A DNA stretch of 64,000 nt from positions 1,494,501-1,558,500 of the forward strand of contig JADJQX010000008.1 in assembly GCA_016712525.1 (NCBI GenBank), in the 5' to 3' direction. Below are positions 16,192 through 24,765 of this stretch, piece by piece. The position numbers and the translations under genes are program-made. Every line of letters starts with the position of its first letter. Position 1 is the stretch's first letter. The notes under the pieces are model-generated. The model made no database searches and was not told the DNA's origin. It saw only the letters and a list, made by a program, of their open reading frames with translations. The stretch is from Myxococcales bacterium. GTDB lineage: Bacteria; Myxococcota_A; Polyangia; Polyangiales; Polyangiaceae.

Positions 16192-16226
16192 GAGCGGGCC
16201 ACCCCGTCGCACGAGGAGGCCCGCTC
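16192..16226 (-). terminator. Candidate stem-loop after thiolase
   Basis: A perfect 9-bp stem GAGCGGGCC/GGCCCGCTC (16192-16200 and 16218-16226) with a 17-nt loop lies 25 bp past the thiolase stop. No U-tract follows on the minus strand, so termination is uncertain; it could instead protect the mRNA end. Confidence 0.4.
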
Positions 16227-16250
16227 TCGCCCCGGGGGGACGGCGCGATT

Positions 16251-17429
16251 TCAGCCGTTCCGGTACATGGTCACGACGCAAGCGCCGCCGAGGCCGAGGT
16301 TGTGCTGGAGCGCGACCTTCGCGTTCGGCACTTGGCGTTTGTCGGCCTGGCCCCGGAGCTGCCACACGAGCTCCGTGCACTGGGCGAGGCCCGTCGCCCC
16401 GAGCGGGTGCCCCTTCGAGAGCAGGCCGCCCGACGGGTTCGTGACGAACTTGCCGCCGTAGGTGTTCTGCCCCTCTTCGATGAACTTCTCGGCCTCGCCC
16501 TCGCCGCAGAGGCCGAGCCCCTCGTACGTGAGGATCTCGTTCGCGGTGAAGCAGTCGTGGAGCTCGACGACGTCAACGTCCTTCGGGCCGAGGCCGGCCT
16601 CTTCGTAGACCTTCTGAGCGGCGCCCTTGGTCATGTCGTAGCCGACCATCTTGATCATGCTGTCCTCGTCGAACGAGCTCTTGCGGTCGGTCACCATGGC
16701 CTGACCTGCGATCCACACCGGCTTCGAGATGCCGAGCTTCTTCGCGAACTCGTCCGTGCAGAGGATCGCCGCCGCGGCGCCGCACGTGGGGGGGCAGCAC
16801 TGGTAGCGCGTGAGCGGATCGAACACCTCCTCGGAGGCCAAGATCTCCTCGACGGAGAGCACCTGGTTGAAGAGCGCGAAGGGGTTCTGCGAGGCGTGTT
16901 TGCGCGCCTTCTCGCTCACCTTGGCGAACGTCTCGCGCTTCGTGCCGTACTTCCAGCGGTACTCGCGGCCTGCGCCGCCGAACATCTGCGCGGCCGGCGG
17001 GGCCTGGTTGAAGCCCTGCACCTTGTTCATGAGGTTCGCTTGCCACTCGAGCGGGTTCGCACGATCGGTGAACTTCGAGCCGAGCGCGCCCTTCTCCATC
17101 TTCTCGAAGCCCACGGCGAGCACGCACTCGGCGCCCGCCATGATGGCCTGGCGCGCGAGCATGAGCGCCGAGGAGCCCGTCGAGCAGTTGTTGTTCACGT
17201 TGAACACGGGGATGCCCGTGAGGCCCACGTCGTACACGGCGCGTTGGCCGCACGTGCTGTCGCCGTAGACGTAGCCGGCGAAGGCCTGCTCCACGTCCTC
17301 GAATTTGACCTTGGCGTCCTCGATGGCGGCCGTGATCGCCTTGGCGGCCATCACGTTGTAGTCGTCGCTCGCGCCGGGCTTCTGGAACTTCGTCATGCCC
17401 ACGCCGATGACGTTCACTCGTCTGCTCAT
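16251..17429 (-). CDS. Thiolase, SCP-x/lipid-transfer type (acetyl-CoA acyltransferase)
   Basis: 392 residues from the ATG at 17429. The nucleophile Cys82 lies in NVNNNCSTGSSAL. HDCFTANE and SKGHPLGATG carry the catalytic His residues. The sequence resembles the thiolase domain of eukaryotic sterol carrier protein X and bacterial 'lipid-transfer' thiolases rather than FadA. The second catalytic Cys of classical thiolases is replaced near the C-terminus (LGLGGACVVTMY keeps a Cys). It should cleave 3-ketoacyl-CoA, probably branched or sterol side-chain. It lies 35 nt downstream of the MFE-2 fusion gene, so the two should supply the last three beta-oxidation steps. Confidence 0.92.
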   Translation of the reverse strand: MSRRVNVIGVGMTKFQKPGASDDYNVMAAKAITAAIEDAKVKFEDVEQAFAGYVYGDSTCGQRAVYDVGLTGIPVFNVNNNCSTGSSALMLARQAIMAGAECVLAVGFEKMEKGALGSKFTDRANPLEWQANLMNKVQGFNQAPPAAQMFGGAGREYRWKYGTKRETFAKVSEKARKHASQNPFALFNQVLSVEEILASEEVFDPLTRYQCCPPTCGAAAAILCTDEFAKKLGISKPVWIAGQAMVTDRKSSFDEDSMIKMVGYDMTKGAAQKVYEEAGLGPKDVDVVELHDCFTANEILTYEGLGLCGEGEAEKFIEEGQNTYGGKFVTNPSGGLLSKGHPLGATGLAQCTELVWQLRGQADKRQVPNAKVALQHNLGLGGACVVTMYRNG

Positions 17430-17464
17430 GGTGATTCTTCCTTTCTTCGCGTCCGAGGTCGCCG

Positions 17465-20400
17465 TCAGGCGAGCTGCTTCAAGAAGCCAATTTTCTTTGC
17501 AAGTTGCACGTTTCCGTCCACGCGGATCTTGCCGTGTTGGTAGAGGCCCTTCGGGTCCTCTCCGCGGGCGATCGCCTCGAGGTCCTCGTCGGTCAGGGTG
17601 AGCGTCGCGTCGGCTTGGGCCTCGCCCGAGGTGACACCTCCCGCGCCGTTCTTGAGGTCCACCGTCCACACGGCGTCGGGCTGGGTCACCTTGAACTTGA
17701 GCACCGCCGCGACCTCGGCCACGAGGCCCGGGGTCTTCGCGATGCGATCGCCGAGCGCCGCGAAGATGGCCTGCGCCTTGGCCTCGCGCCCCTTGGGCCC
17801 GCTCGAGGTCGCGGCCTTCGCCGTGCCCGCCGCGCGCGCCTTCTTCACGGCCTCTTCGGCGGCCTTCGGGTCGATCTTCTTCAAGAACTCGAGCTTCTGC
17901 GAGGCCATCACGTTGCCCGTGATCTTGAGCTTACCGCCGAAATAGAGCTTCTGCGGGTCGGCCTTGCCCGACGTCATGTCCATGAAGTCGGCGTCCGTGA
18001 GGGTGAGCGTGCAGTCGGGTTTGTCGATGGCGCCGGCCGTCACGCTGCCCTTGCCGTTCTTGAGGTCGAGCGTCCACGCGCTGTCGGGCCCGGTGAGAGC
18101 GAACACGTACACGTGACCTACCTTGGCGACGAGATCGGGGTTCTTCTCGATGTAGTCGCCGATGACCGCGAACGCGTCGGCGCTCGTGGGCCCGGAGCTC
18201 GCCGAGGCCTCGGCCGCCGGAGCCGCGGGAGCTCCCCCCGCGCCACGAAGCTTCGCGATGACGTCCTTCGCGATGTTCTGGTCGATCTTCTTCAGGAACG
18301 TGAGCTTCTGCGAGGCCATCACGTTGCCTGAAATCTTCAACTTGCCGCCGAAGTAGAGCTTCTGCGGGTCGGCCTTGCCCGACGTCATGTCGAGGAAGTC
18401 CTTGTCGGTGAGCTCGAGGGTGCAGTCGGGTTTGTCCATCGCGCCGACGGACACCGCGCCTTTGCCCTGCCGAAGGTCGATCGAGAAGGCCGAGCTCGGC
18501 TCGGTGAGCTGGAAGACGTAGCTCGCGTTCACGTTCGACGTGAGCTCACCGACGTTCCGCGCCACGTGGTCCTTGATGACCTCGACGATCTCGGCGCTCG
18601 TGGGCTCTCCCTGCGCCGGGGCCGGGGCCGCGCCCTTCGCCGCCGCGGCGGGCTTCGCCTTGGGCTTCGGGATCTCCTTGTAGAGCTCGATCGCGGCGTT
18701 CGAGATGCACACCTTGCCACGCTCCTTCACCTTGCAGCGGAACACGATGCGCCCATCGTCTTCTTTCCACATTTCGGTGACGAGCGTCTCGCCGGGGAAC
18801 ACGCTCTCCGAGAAGCGCACCTTGATGCTCTTGAAGAAGCGAGGATCGTTGTTCGCGAACTGCTTGATGACGTGCCGCCCCGCGAAGCCGAACGTGCAGA
18901 GGCCGTGCAAGATGGGCTTCGGGAAGCCGAAGGCCTTCGCGAACTCCGGGTCGACGTGGAGCGGGTTCGTGTCGCCGGAGAGGCGGTAGAGCAGCGTCTG
19001 GTTCTCGCCGATCTTCTCTTCGACGACCGCGTCGGGCTCGCGCGTCGGCGCCACGTTCACGTCGGCCGACGGGCCACGATCGCCGCCCCACCCGCCCGCG
19101 CCGCGGACGAAGGTCGTGAGCTCGTTGTGGATGAGCTCCTCGCCGGCCTCGTCGTAGCTCTTGATCTCCATGACGACGAGGGCGTTCTTGCCCTTGTCGA
19201 AGATGTCTTTCACGCGGGCCTTGTGGGAGAGCTTCGCGTTGGGCGGGAGCGGGCGCTTCACCTCGGTGTACTGCTCGCCGTGCAGCACGCGGTCGAATCC
19301 GTAGTTGAGGCCGGGTGCGTTCACACCCTTTTTGGCATTCTCGAACACGAGGCGAATGGCCGGAATGACGGCGAACGTCGGGTCGGCCACGAAGCCTTTG
19401 CCGTAGTTCTCGTAGACGTACTGGAGCTCGGTCTCGTCGTTCGGGTCCTTGGCGTGGCCGACGCCGAGGGCGTAGAGGGCGAGATCGCGTTCGTCGTACG
19501 ACGAGGCCTGCGTCTCGAACGTGTAGCCGAGCGCCGTGTCGACATCGATGAATTCGTTGCCGCCGAGGCTCTTCGACCCGAGGTTCCCGAGGATGGGCTG
19601 CATCGACGAGGTGACGTCGGCCGGGTGCGTCGACTTCTCGAAGCTCGTGATCTCGGAGAAGGCCTTCTGCACCTGATCGGGCGTGATGTCGCGCCCGAGC
19701 TTGAACACCTTGCCGGCCGCGCGCTCCCAACGGAGCTTGCCCATGAAGCCACCACCGACCTCGAAAAGACCGCCCGTCTCCTCGTTCGATTCGTGGCAGA
19801 GATAGGCCACGAGCGGCGTCACGTACTCGGGCTTGAGCGCGTCGATGAGGTCCTTCGGGAGGACGGTCTCGGTCATGCGCGACCCGGCGATCGGCGCGAT
19901 CGTGTTGACGAGGACGTTCTTCTTCTTTCCCTCGAGCGCGAGCGTCTGGGCGAGGCCGTGGACGCCGAGCTTGGCCATGCTGTAGTTGGCCTGCCCGAAG
20001 TTGCCGTAGATGCCCGCCGCGCTCGCGGTGAAGATGATTCGGCCGTAGCCCTGCTCGCGCATCACGTCCCACGCGGCCTTGGTGACGCGGTAGGCGCCGA
20101 GCACGTGGACACGGTAGATGAGGTCCCAGTCTTCCTGGCTCATCTTCTGGAACGAGACGTCGCGCAGGATGCCCGCGTTGTTGATGACGATGTCGACTTT
20201 GCCGAACGTATCGAGCGCGGTCTTGACGATCTTGTCCCCGTCCTCGACCGAGTCGTAGTTGGCGACGGCCTCGCCCCCGGCGGCCTTGATCTCTTCGACG
20301 ACCTTGTCGGCCGCGGCGCTCGATTTTCCGCCGCCCGTGTGCGAGCCACCGAGGTCGTTCACGACGACCTTCGCGCCACGCGACGCGAGCAAGAGCGCAT

Positions 20401-20470
20401 GGGAGCGACCGAGACCGTTACCGGCGCCGGTCACGATGGCGACACGGCCGTCAAACCTGAGATCGGACAT
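17465..20470 (-). CDS. Multifunctional beta-oxidation protein (MFE-2-like): SDR dehydrogenase + hydratase + three SCP2 domains
   Basis: 1001 residues from the ATG at 20470. Residues 1-~300 are an SDR 3-hydroxyacyl-CoA dehydrogenase: TGAGNGLGRSHA (14-25), NNAG (97-100), YSMAK (Tyr163, Lys167). Residues ~310-620 are a double hotdog 2-enoyl-CoA hydratase with GDTNPLHVDPEFAKAFGF near 500. Three SCP2 sterol-carrier domains follow (~635-740, ~760-865, ~890-1001). The first two steps match peroxisomal MFE-2/HSD17B4, which carries one SCP2 domain; three is unusual. It should hydrate enoyl-CoA to (3R)-hydroxyacyl-CoA and oxidise it to ketoacyl-CoA, while the SCP2 units hold lipophilic acyl-CoA. It is co-transcribed with the thiolase. 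Confidence 0.95.
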   Translation of the reverse strand: MSDLRFDGRVAIVTGAGNGLGRSHALLLASRGAKVVVNDLGGSHTGGGKSSAAADKVVEEIKAAGGEAVANYDSVEDGDKIVKTALDTFGKVDIVINNAGILRDVSFQKMSQEDWDLIYRVHVLGAYRVTKAAWDVMREQGYGRIIFTASAAGIYGNFGQANYSMAKLGVHGLAQTLALEGKKKNVLVNTIAPIAGSRMTETVLPKDLIDALKPEYVTPLVAYLCHESNEETGGLFEVGGGFMGKLRWERAAGKVFKLGRDITPDQVQKAFSEITSFEKSTHPADVTSSMQPILGNLGSKSLGGNEFIDVDTALGYTFETQASSYDERDLALYALGVGHAKDPNDETELQYVYENYGKGFVADPTFAVIPAIRLVFENAKKGVNAPGLNYGFDRVLHGEQYTEVKRPLPPNAKLSHKARVKDIFDKGKNALVVMEIKSYDEAGEELIHNELTTFVRGAGGWGGDRGPSADVNVAPTREPDAVVEEKIGENQTLLYRLSGDTNPLHVDPEFAKAFGFPKPILHGLCTFGFAGRHVIKQFANNDPRFFKSIKVRFSESVFPGETLVTEMWKEDDGRIVFRCKVKERGKVCISNAAIELYKEIPKPKAKPAAAAKGAAPAPAQGEPTSAEIVEVIKDHVARNVGELTSNVNASYVFQLTEPSSAFSIDLRQGKGAVSVGAMDKPDCTLELTDKDFLDMTSGKADPQKLYFGGKLKISGNVMASQKLTFLKKIDQNIAKDVIAKLRGAGGAPAAPAAEASASSGPTSADAFAVIGDYIEKNPDLVAKVGHVYVFALTGPDSAWTLDLKNGKGSVTAGAIDKPDCTLTLTDADFMDMTSGKADPQKLYFGGKLKITGNVMASQKLEFLKKIDPKAAEEAVKKARAAGTAKAATSSGPKGREAKAQAIFAALGDRIAKTPGLVAEVAAVLKFKVTQPDAVWTVDLKNGAGGVTSGEAQADATLTLTDEDLEAIARGEDPKGLYQHGKIRVDGNVQLAKKIGFLKQLA
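17881..18400 (-). repeat. Direct repeat from SCP2 domain duplication
   Basis: About 50 bp around 17935-17985 recurs nearly identically around 18345-18395. It encodes the SCP2 segment DMTSGKADPQKLYFGGKLKI in domains 2 and 1. Near-identity at DNA level indicates a recent duplication or gene conversion between SCP2 units. Confidence 0.8.
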
Positions 20471-20800
20471 GGGGAGCACCTCTACCTTCGAGTTCGTACG
20501 AGCCCCGGGCCTTACGGACCGAAACCTTTAGCGTGCGAAGTATCTGGTCCGATCCGGCCTTCGTCAAGGCATGGCCTTACCATTTGGTAGGACGACGATG
20601 ACGCGGCGCGCCGGCCCTGCGCCCGGCGATTCGTGGCCTCCCCCGGCCGAACGGCGACGTGGCACCGACCTGGGCGGCCGCGGGAATGCGCAGCGGGGTG
20701 TGGACGTCTTCCCCACGAGGAACTACATGGGGCTCTCCCCAGGGCAGAAACCGTCGCGTCGGCCCCGGCCGTCGCGCCTTCACCGAAAACGAGGCCAACC
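20471..20800. promoter_or_regulatory. Divergent intergenic region, MFE-2 and tol-pal
   Basis: 330 bp with no credible gene. It must contain the promoters of the MFE-2/thiolase unit (minus) and the Tol-Pal operon (plus). One dyad (20578-20589) is listed separately; the rest is GC-rich and featureless. Confidence 0.5.
20578..20589. promoter_or_regulatory. Candidate operator dyad TACCATTTGGTA
   Basis: TACCA-TT-TGGTA is a 5-bp dyad around a TT centre, about 108 bp upstream of the MFE-2 start, in a comparatively AT-rich patch. TetR- and FadR-family regulators of fatty-acid genes bind sites of this size and symmetry. No regulator gene is adjacent, so the assignment is inference. Confidence 0.3.
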
Positions 20801-21373
20801 GTGACGTTCGCGCCCCGCCGTGCATCGGCAAAGACCTTCGCTCCCTTCGTCGTCTTGCTCGGGTTCACGTCGGCTCAGGTCGGCTGTGGCGACAAGCCGC
20901 CGCCCCCGAAGGCTCCGACCCAGACCACCACCGAGGCCCCGGCGACCGCCGCGCCGAAGCGTGAGCTGCCCCCCGAGGTGCCCACCGCCGAAGGCCCGAG
21001 CTCGGTGCGCATCTCGGACGAGATCGTGCGCCTCTGCGGGATCAAGGCCAACGACGCCTACTTCGCGTTCGACTCGGCCGCCCTCCGCAAAGACGACATC
21101 CACGTGCTCGATCAGGTCGCCACGTGTTTCGCCACGGGCCCGCTCAAGGGCCGCACGCTCCGCGTCGTCGGCCACACGGACCCGCGCGGGCCCGCCGAGT
21201 ACAACATCACGCTCGGGCAGTCGCGCGCCGACGCGGTCGCCGGCTACGTCTCGGGCAAGGGACTCGACAAGGCCAAGGTCCAGTCTTCGAGCCGCGGCGC
21301 CATGGACGCGGAAGGCACGAACGAAGCCGGCTGGGCCAAAGACCGCCGCGTAGACCTCATGCTCGCGCCCTGA
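20801..21373 (+). CDS. pal: Peptidoglycan-associated lipoprotein Pal (OmpA family)
   Basis: 190 residues from the GTG at 20801. The hydrophobic N-terminus ends ...SAQVGCGD, a plausible lipid-attachment Cys though the -3 residue is Gln. A Pro/Thr linker leads to an OmpA C-terminal domain: AYFAFDSAALRKDD, LRVVGHTDPRGPAEYNITLGQ and SRADAVAGYV, with the NxxLGxxRA-type peptidoglycan-binding region and KDRRVDLML. It anchors the outer membrane to peptidoglycan. It is first in the pal-tolQ-tolR-tolA-tolB operon; in most Proteobacteria pal is last. Confidence 0.9.
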   Translation: MTFAPRRASAKTFAPFVVLLGFTSAQVGCGDKPPPPKAPTQTTTEAPATAAPKRELPPEVPTAEGPSSVRISDEIVRLCGIKANDAYFAFDSAALRKDDIHVLDQVATCFATGPLKGRTLRVVGHTDPRGPAEYNITLGQSRADAVAGYVSGKGLDKAKVQSSSRGAMDAEGTNEAGWAKDRRVDLMLAP

Positions 21374-21378
21374 GCCCC

Positions 21379-22131
21379 ATGCGACTGGCAAGCCTCATGG
21401 GGGTGTCGCTCGGCCTCGAGCCCACCCCCGGCGACACGAAAATTTCCCTCGATTTGGTGACGTTGCTCGGTCACGCGTCGTGGCCCGTGCGCGTCACCGT
21501 GGGCATCTTGGTGCTCTCGTCGCTGCTCGTGTGGGTCATCGCCGTGGCCAAGCTCCTCCAGCTCGGTCGACTCCGCGCGGCCGAGCGCGCGTTCGAGCAC
21601 TCGGCCCGGCGGAGCGTGTCGGCGATCGCGCTCTTCTCGCTCGTTCAGAGCCCCGTCGATGCCCCGGGCGCGCGCGTGGTGCACGAGCTCCGCGCGAGAC
21701 GCACGCAGAACCTCGAGCGGCTCCGCGCGGCCGCCGATCGCGCCATCGTCGACGAGAAGGTGCGCGCGCGGTCGCTCTTGTCGGCGCTCGGCTCGATCGC
21801 ATCGGCCTCGCCGTTCATCGGCCTCTTCGGCACGGTGTACGGCATCATGGACGCCTTCGTGCGCATCGGCGAGGCCAAGAGCGCGGCGCTCCCCGTGGTG
21901 GCCCCCGCGATCGGCGAGGCGCTCGTGTCGACGGCGATCGGCCTCGGCGCCGCCATCCCCGCGGTCATCTTCTACAACGCGCTCGACAAACGCGCGGCGG
22001 AGCTGCTCGCCGAGCTCGAGGCCTCGGCCGCCGAGTGGGTCGCGCTCGTGGCCGAGGGAGGGACGAAGGAGCCCGAGTCGGTCGTCCCGCTCGTCTCGCG
22101 GTCGCAGTTCCCGCCCGCGCGAGGGGGTTAG
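21379..22131 (+). CDS. tolQ: TolQ/ExbB-type proton channel subunit
   Basis: 250 residues from the ATG at 21379, 5 nt after pal. Three membrane segments are visible: ~32-52 (VTVGILVLSSLLVWVIAVAKL), one around SPFIGLFGTVYGIMDAF, and one around STAIGLGAAIPAVIFYNAL. GSIASASPFIGLFGTVYGIM is the MotA/TolQ/ExbB signature. It forms the inner-membrane channel with TolR that uses the proton-motive force to drive TolA. Its place next to tolR favours TolQ over ExbB. Confidence 0.92.
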   Translation: MRLASLMGVSLGLEPTPGDTKISLDLVTLLGHASWPVRVTVGILVLSSLLVWVIAVAKLLQLGRLRAAERAFEHSARRSVSAIALFSLVQSPVDAPGARVVHELRARRTQNLERLRAAADRAIVDEKVRARSLLSALGSIASASPFIGLFGTVYGIMDAFVRIGEAKSAALPVVAPAIGEALVSTAIGLGAAIPAVIFYNALDKRAAELLAELEASAAEWVALVAEGGTKEPESVVPLVSRSQFPPARGG

Positions 22132-22135
22132 GGCC

Positions 22136-22564
22136 GTGGCGCTCTCACGTGGCGGCTCGAAAGAGGGCGAGGGCGGCGGCTTCCGCGACATCAACGTGAC
22201 GCCGCTCGTCGACGTCATGCTCGTGCTCCTGATCGTGTTCATGGTGACTGCGCCGCTGCTCACGACGGGGCTTCACGTCGACCTCCCCGAGGTGAACGCC
22301 GCGAACACGCCGGTGAAGGACGCGAAGCTCCTCGTCACGGTCACGAAAGACGAGAAAATCCTGTTCGGTGAGCGCGACGTGACCGCCACCCTCGAAGACG
22401 AGCTCAAGACCAACAAGCGCATCCAGGCCGAGCACGAGGTCTACATCCTCGCCGACAAAGAGGCCCGGTACGGCGTGGTCGCGCGCACCGTCGCGGCTGC
22501 CCGCGCCGCAGGCGTCACGTCTCTCAACCTGCTCGTCGAGCCCGAGGAGGGCAAGCCGAAGTGA
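22136..22564 (+). CDS. tolR: TolR/ExbD-type transport protein
   Basis: 142 residues from the GTG at 22136. A short cytoplasmic N-terminus precedes one membrane segment in DINVTPLVDVMLVLLIVFMVTAP; the Asp in PLVDVMLV is the conserved proton-carrying residue. The remaining ~95 residues form the periplasmic domain. It overlaps the next gene by 4 nt (GTGA). Partner of TolQ. Confidence 0.93.
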   Translation: MALSRGGSKEGEGGGFRDINVTPLVDVMLVLLIVFMVTAPLLTTGLHVDLPEVNAANTPVKDAKLLVTVTKDEKILFGERDVTATLEDELKTNKRIQAEHEVYILADKEARYGVVARTVAAARAAGVTSLNLLVEPEEGKPK

Positions 22565-23337
22565 GCGCGGTGGCCACGTTCCGGCCCTACGAGCTCGCGA
22601 TGGCCTTCGCCGCGGCCACCTTCGCGCAGGCGCTCTTCGCGGGGCTCTTCCTCCTGCCGACGCCCGAGCACCGCGAGGCCGCGATCTCGGACGAGAACGC
22701 GAAGCCCATCGCGATCGCGGTGACCCCGGTGCCGCTCTTGAAGAAGGGCAGCCTCACCCCGGGGAAGCTGCCGACCGCGTGGGAGCGGCAGGCCCCCGCC
22801 GCACAAAAGACCGACGTGGCGCAGCCCTCGGCCCAAGCCGACAAGGACTCGCCCTCGAAGGCCAAGCTCGACGCGGGCGTGGCCGCGCACGACGCCCAAG
22901 CAGGCCCGCAAGCGCTCGCTGCGTCGGGCGACGGAGGCCCGGGTGAGCCCGGAGGCAGCACGCCGGGCGTACCGAACGGCTCCCCCAACGGCACCGAGAC
23001 CGATCCGTTGAAGGGCCGCGCGGCGGACGCCTACCGCGGTCAGCTCGCGTCGTGGTTTCTCGCGCACTTCATGATCAAGGGCAAGGTGCCGTTCGACGAG
23101 CTCCAGAAGCTCCGCGGCGAGGTCATCGTCTCCATCGGAGAGGACCGCCACGTCGGGGGGCACTCGGTCACGCGCCTCTCGGGCAACGCGGTCTTCGACG
23201 CCGAGGTCGAGGCCACGCTCGCGCGCATCCGAGCGAGCGGCGCCGAGGTCCCCTCACCTCCACCCAACTACCCGGATCTCTTGGGAAGAACCGTCACGGT
23301 CGGTTTTCGTTGCACCACCCGGAGCCAGTGCGAATGA
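22561..23337 (+). CDS. tolA: TolA/TonB-like energy transducer
   Basis: 258 residues from the GTG at 22561. One N-terminal membrane segment (~12-32) is followed by an extended Ala/Pro/Gly/Asp-rich region (~60-145) that would span the periplasm. The C-terminal domain (~155-258) contains GEVIVSIGEDRHVGGHSVTRLSGNAVFDAEVEATL, which matches TonB/TolA C-terminal folds. It should relay TolQR energy to Pal/TolB. It overlaps tolR and tolB by 4 nt each. Low sequence conservation leaves TonB as an alternative, but position argues for TolA. Confidence 0.82.
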   Translation: MSAVATFRPYELAMAFAAATFAQALFAGLFLLPTPEHREAAISDENAKPIAIAVTPVPLLKKGSLTPGKLPTAWERQAPAAQKTDVAQPSAQADKDSPSKAKLDAGVAAHDAQAGPQALAASGDGGPGEPGGSTPGVPNGSPNGTETDPLKGRAADAYRGQLASWFLAHFMIKGKVPFDELQKLRGEVIVSIGEDRHVGGHSVTRLSGNAVFDAEVEATLARIRASGAEVPSPPPNYPDLLGRTVTVGFRCTTRSQCE

Positions 23338-24731
23338 CGCCCCTTCACTCGGACGATCGTGCCCTCGACCTCACGCACCCGCCCGCCACGCGAGCCGCCC
23401 TGCGGCCACGTGCGAGGCGCACCCTCGGGCTCACCCTCTCCGTGATCGCGTGTCTCGGCGTCGTGCCGTCCGTGTCCTCGGCTCAGGGCGCGGGCGCGCC
23501 TCCCGACGACGCGCTCCTCGGCACCGTCGAGGTCGACGGCTCGGGAGACGGAATCACCCCGCTTCCGAAGCTCGGGTACGTGCCCGTGGAGCCCGCCTCG
23601 GCGACCGAGCGCGTCGCCCAGTCGGTGGTGCGGCGCGACCTCGAGCTCTCCGGCCAATACGACGTGCTCCCGCTCGAGAAGCTCCCCGAGACGACGGCCA
23701 CGCGCGACGCGGCGATCGATCTCGCGGCCTACCGCACGAAGGGCGCCGAGGTGGTCGTGCGCGTCCGGTACGAGGTGCGCCCCGACGGGAGCGAGGTCAT
23801 GGGTGAGCTCTTCGACACACGAGGCGCGAGCGCGGCGGCACCTCCGAAGCCGCTCTTCACGACCGGAGTGAAGGCGAAGTCCGAAGCCGACGTACGCTCC
23901 GCGGCCCACCGCGTGACCGACGCGTTGCTCGGCGCGGGCACGGGTCGGCCCGGCCCGTTCGAGAGCCGCCTCGTCTACACGAAGCGCGAAGGCAAGTGGA
24001 CGAGCGTGCACACGATCGACGCCGACGGCGAGAACGACGCACGTGTCTCGCCGCTCGAGGGCACCGTCCTGTCTCCCGCGTTCGGGCCGAGCGGCGTGCT
24101 CTACTACGTGATGAGCAAGGACTTTGCGCCGTTTCGCGTCGCCGCGGGCCCGAGCGCGACGCTCCTGCCCATCGACGTGCCCGGCTCGGTCATGGGCGTC
24201 GCGATCTCACCCGACAAGACCCGCGCGGCGCTCACCGTCATGCGCGACGGCAAGAGCTCGGTGCTGCTCGGCGAAGGCGGAAAGCTGACGACGCTCGACG
24301 CGGCGCCGTTCGCGCACCACCCCACGTTCGGCCCCCTCGGCAAGGTCTCGTACGTGGGCGGCGCGCCCGTACAGCGCGTGCACGTCGACGGCAAGGCGGT
24401 GTCGCCGGCGGGGTTCATGGCGAGCTCCCCCACCTTCTGCGACACCACCCACGGACTGTGGATCGTGTTCACCGTCGAGGTGCAGGGCGGCGCCGAGCTC
24501 GTCGCGACCGACTCGAGCGGCGGCAACATGCGACGACTCACGCAACGCCAGGGAGAGAACCGCTACCCCGCGTGCAGCCCGGACGGGCGGCTCGTGGCCT
24601 TCTTTTCGACCACCAAGACGGGCCAAGGCCCCGGCCTCTACCTCATGCCCGTGGGGCGCCCGTGGCTCGCGAAGAAGGTCTCGTCCGACGTGGGGCAAGG
24701 CCTCCAGTGGGAGCGCGTGGGCCGGCCCTGA
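23334..24731 (+). CDS. tolB: TolB-like beta-propeller protein
   Basis: 465 residues from the ATG at 23334 (ATGA overlap with tolA). A basic N-terminus and hydrophobic segment ending SVSSAQG (~55) form a signal peptide. Residues ~60-200 match the TolB N-terminal domain. The remainder holds WD40-like/PD40 repeats such as TIDADGENDARVSP, GVAISPDKTRAALTV and RYPACSPDGRLVAFFSTTKTG. It is a periplasmic Tol-Pal component that binds Pal. It is last in the operon. Confidence 0.9.
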   Translation: MTPLHSDDRALDLTHPPATRAALRPRARRTLGLTLSVIACLGVVPSVSSAQGAGAPPDDALLGTVEVDGSGDGITPLPKLGYVPVEPASATERVAQSVVRRDLELSGQYDVLPLEKLPETTATRDAAIDLAAYRTKGAEVVVRVRYEVRPDGSEVMGELFDTRGASAAAPPKPLFTTGVKAKSEADVRSAAHRVTDALLGAGTGRPGPFESRLVYTKREGKWTSVHTIDADGENDARVSPLEGTVLSPAFGPSGVLYYVMSKDFAPFRVAAGPSATLLPIDVPGSVMGVAISPDKTRAALTVMRDGKSSVLLGEGGKLTTLDAAPFAHHPTFGPLGKVSYVGGAPVQRVHVDGKAVSPAGFMASSPTFCDTTHGLWIVFTVEVQGGAELVATDSSGGNMRRLTQRQGENRYPACSPDGRLVAFFSTTKTGQGPGLYLMPVGRPWLAKKVSSDVGQGLQWERVGRP

Positions 24732-24765
24732 GCGCCCCGAATCACATGCATTCTACATAGGAGCC

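Noticed and set aside
18566..20590. 674-codon plus-strand frame opposite the MFE-2 gene
   Set aside because: Antisense of a gene with unmistakable SDR and hydratase motifs; low-complexity Glu/Arg/His composition.
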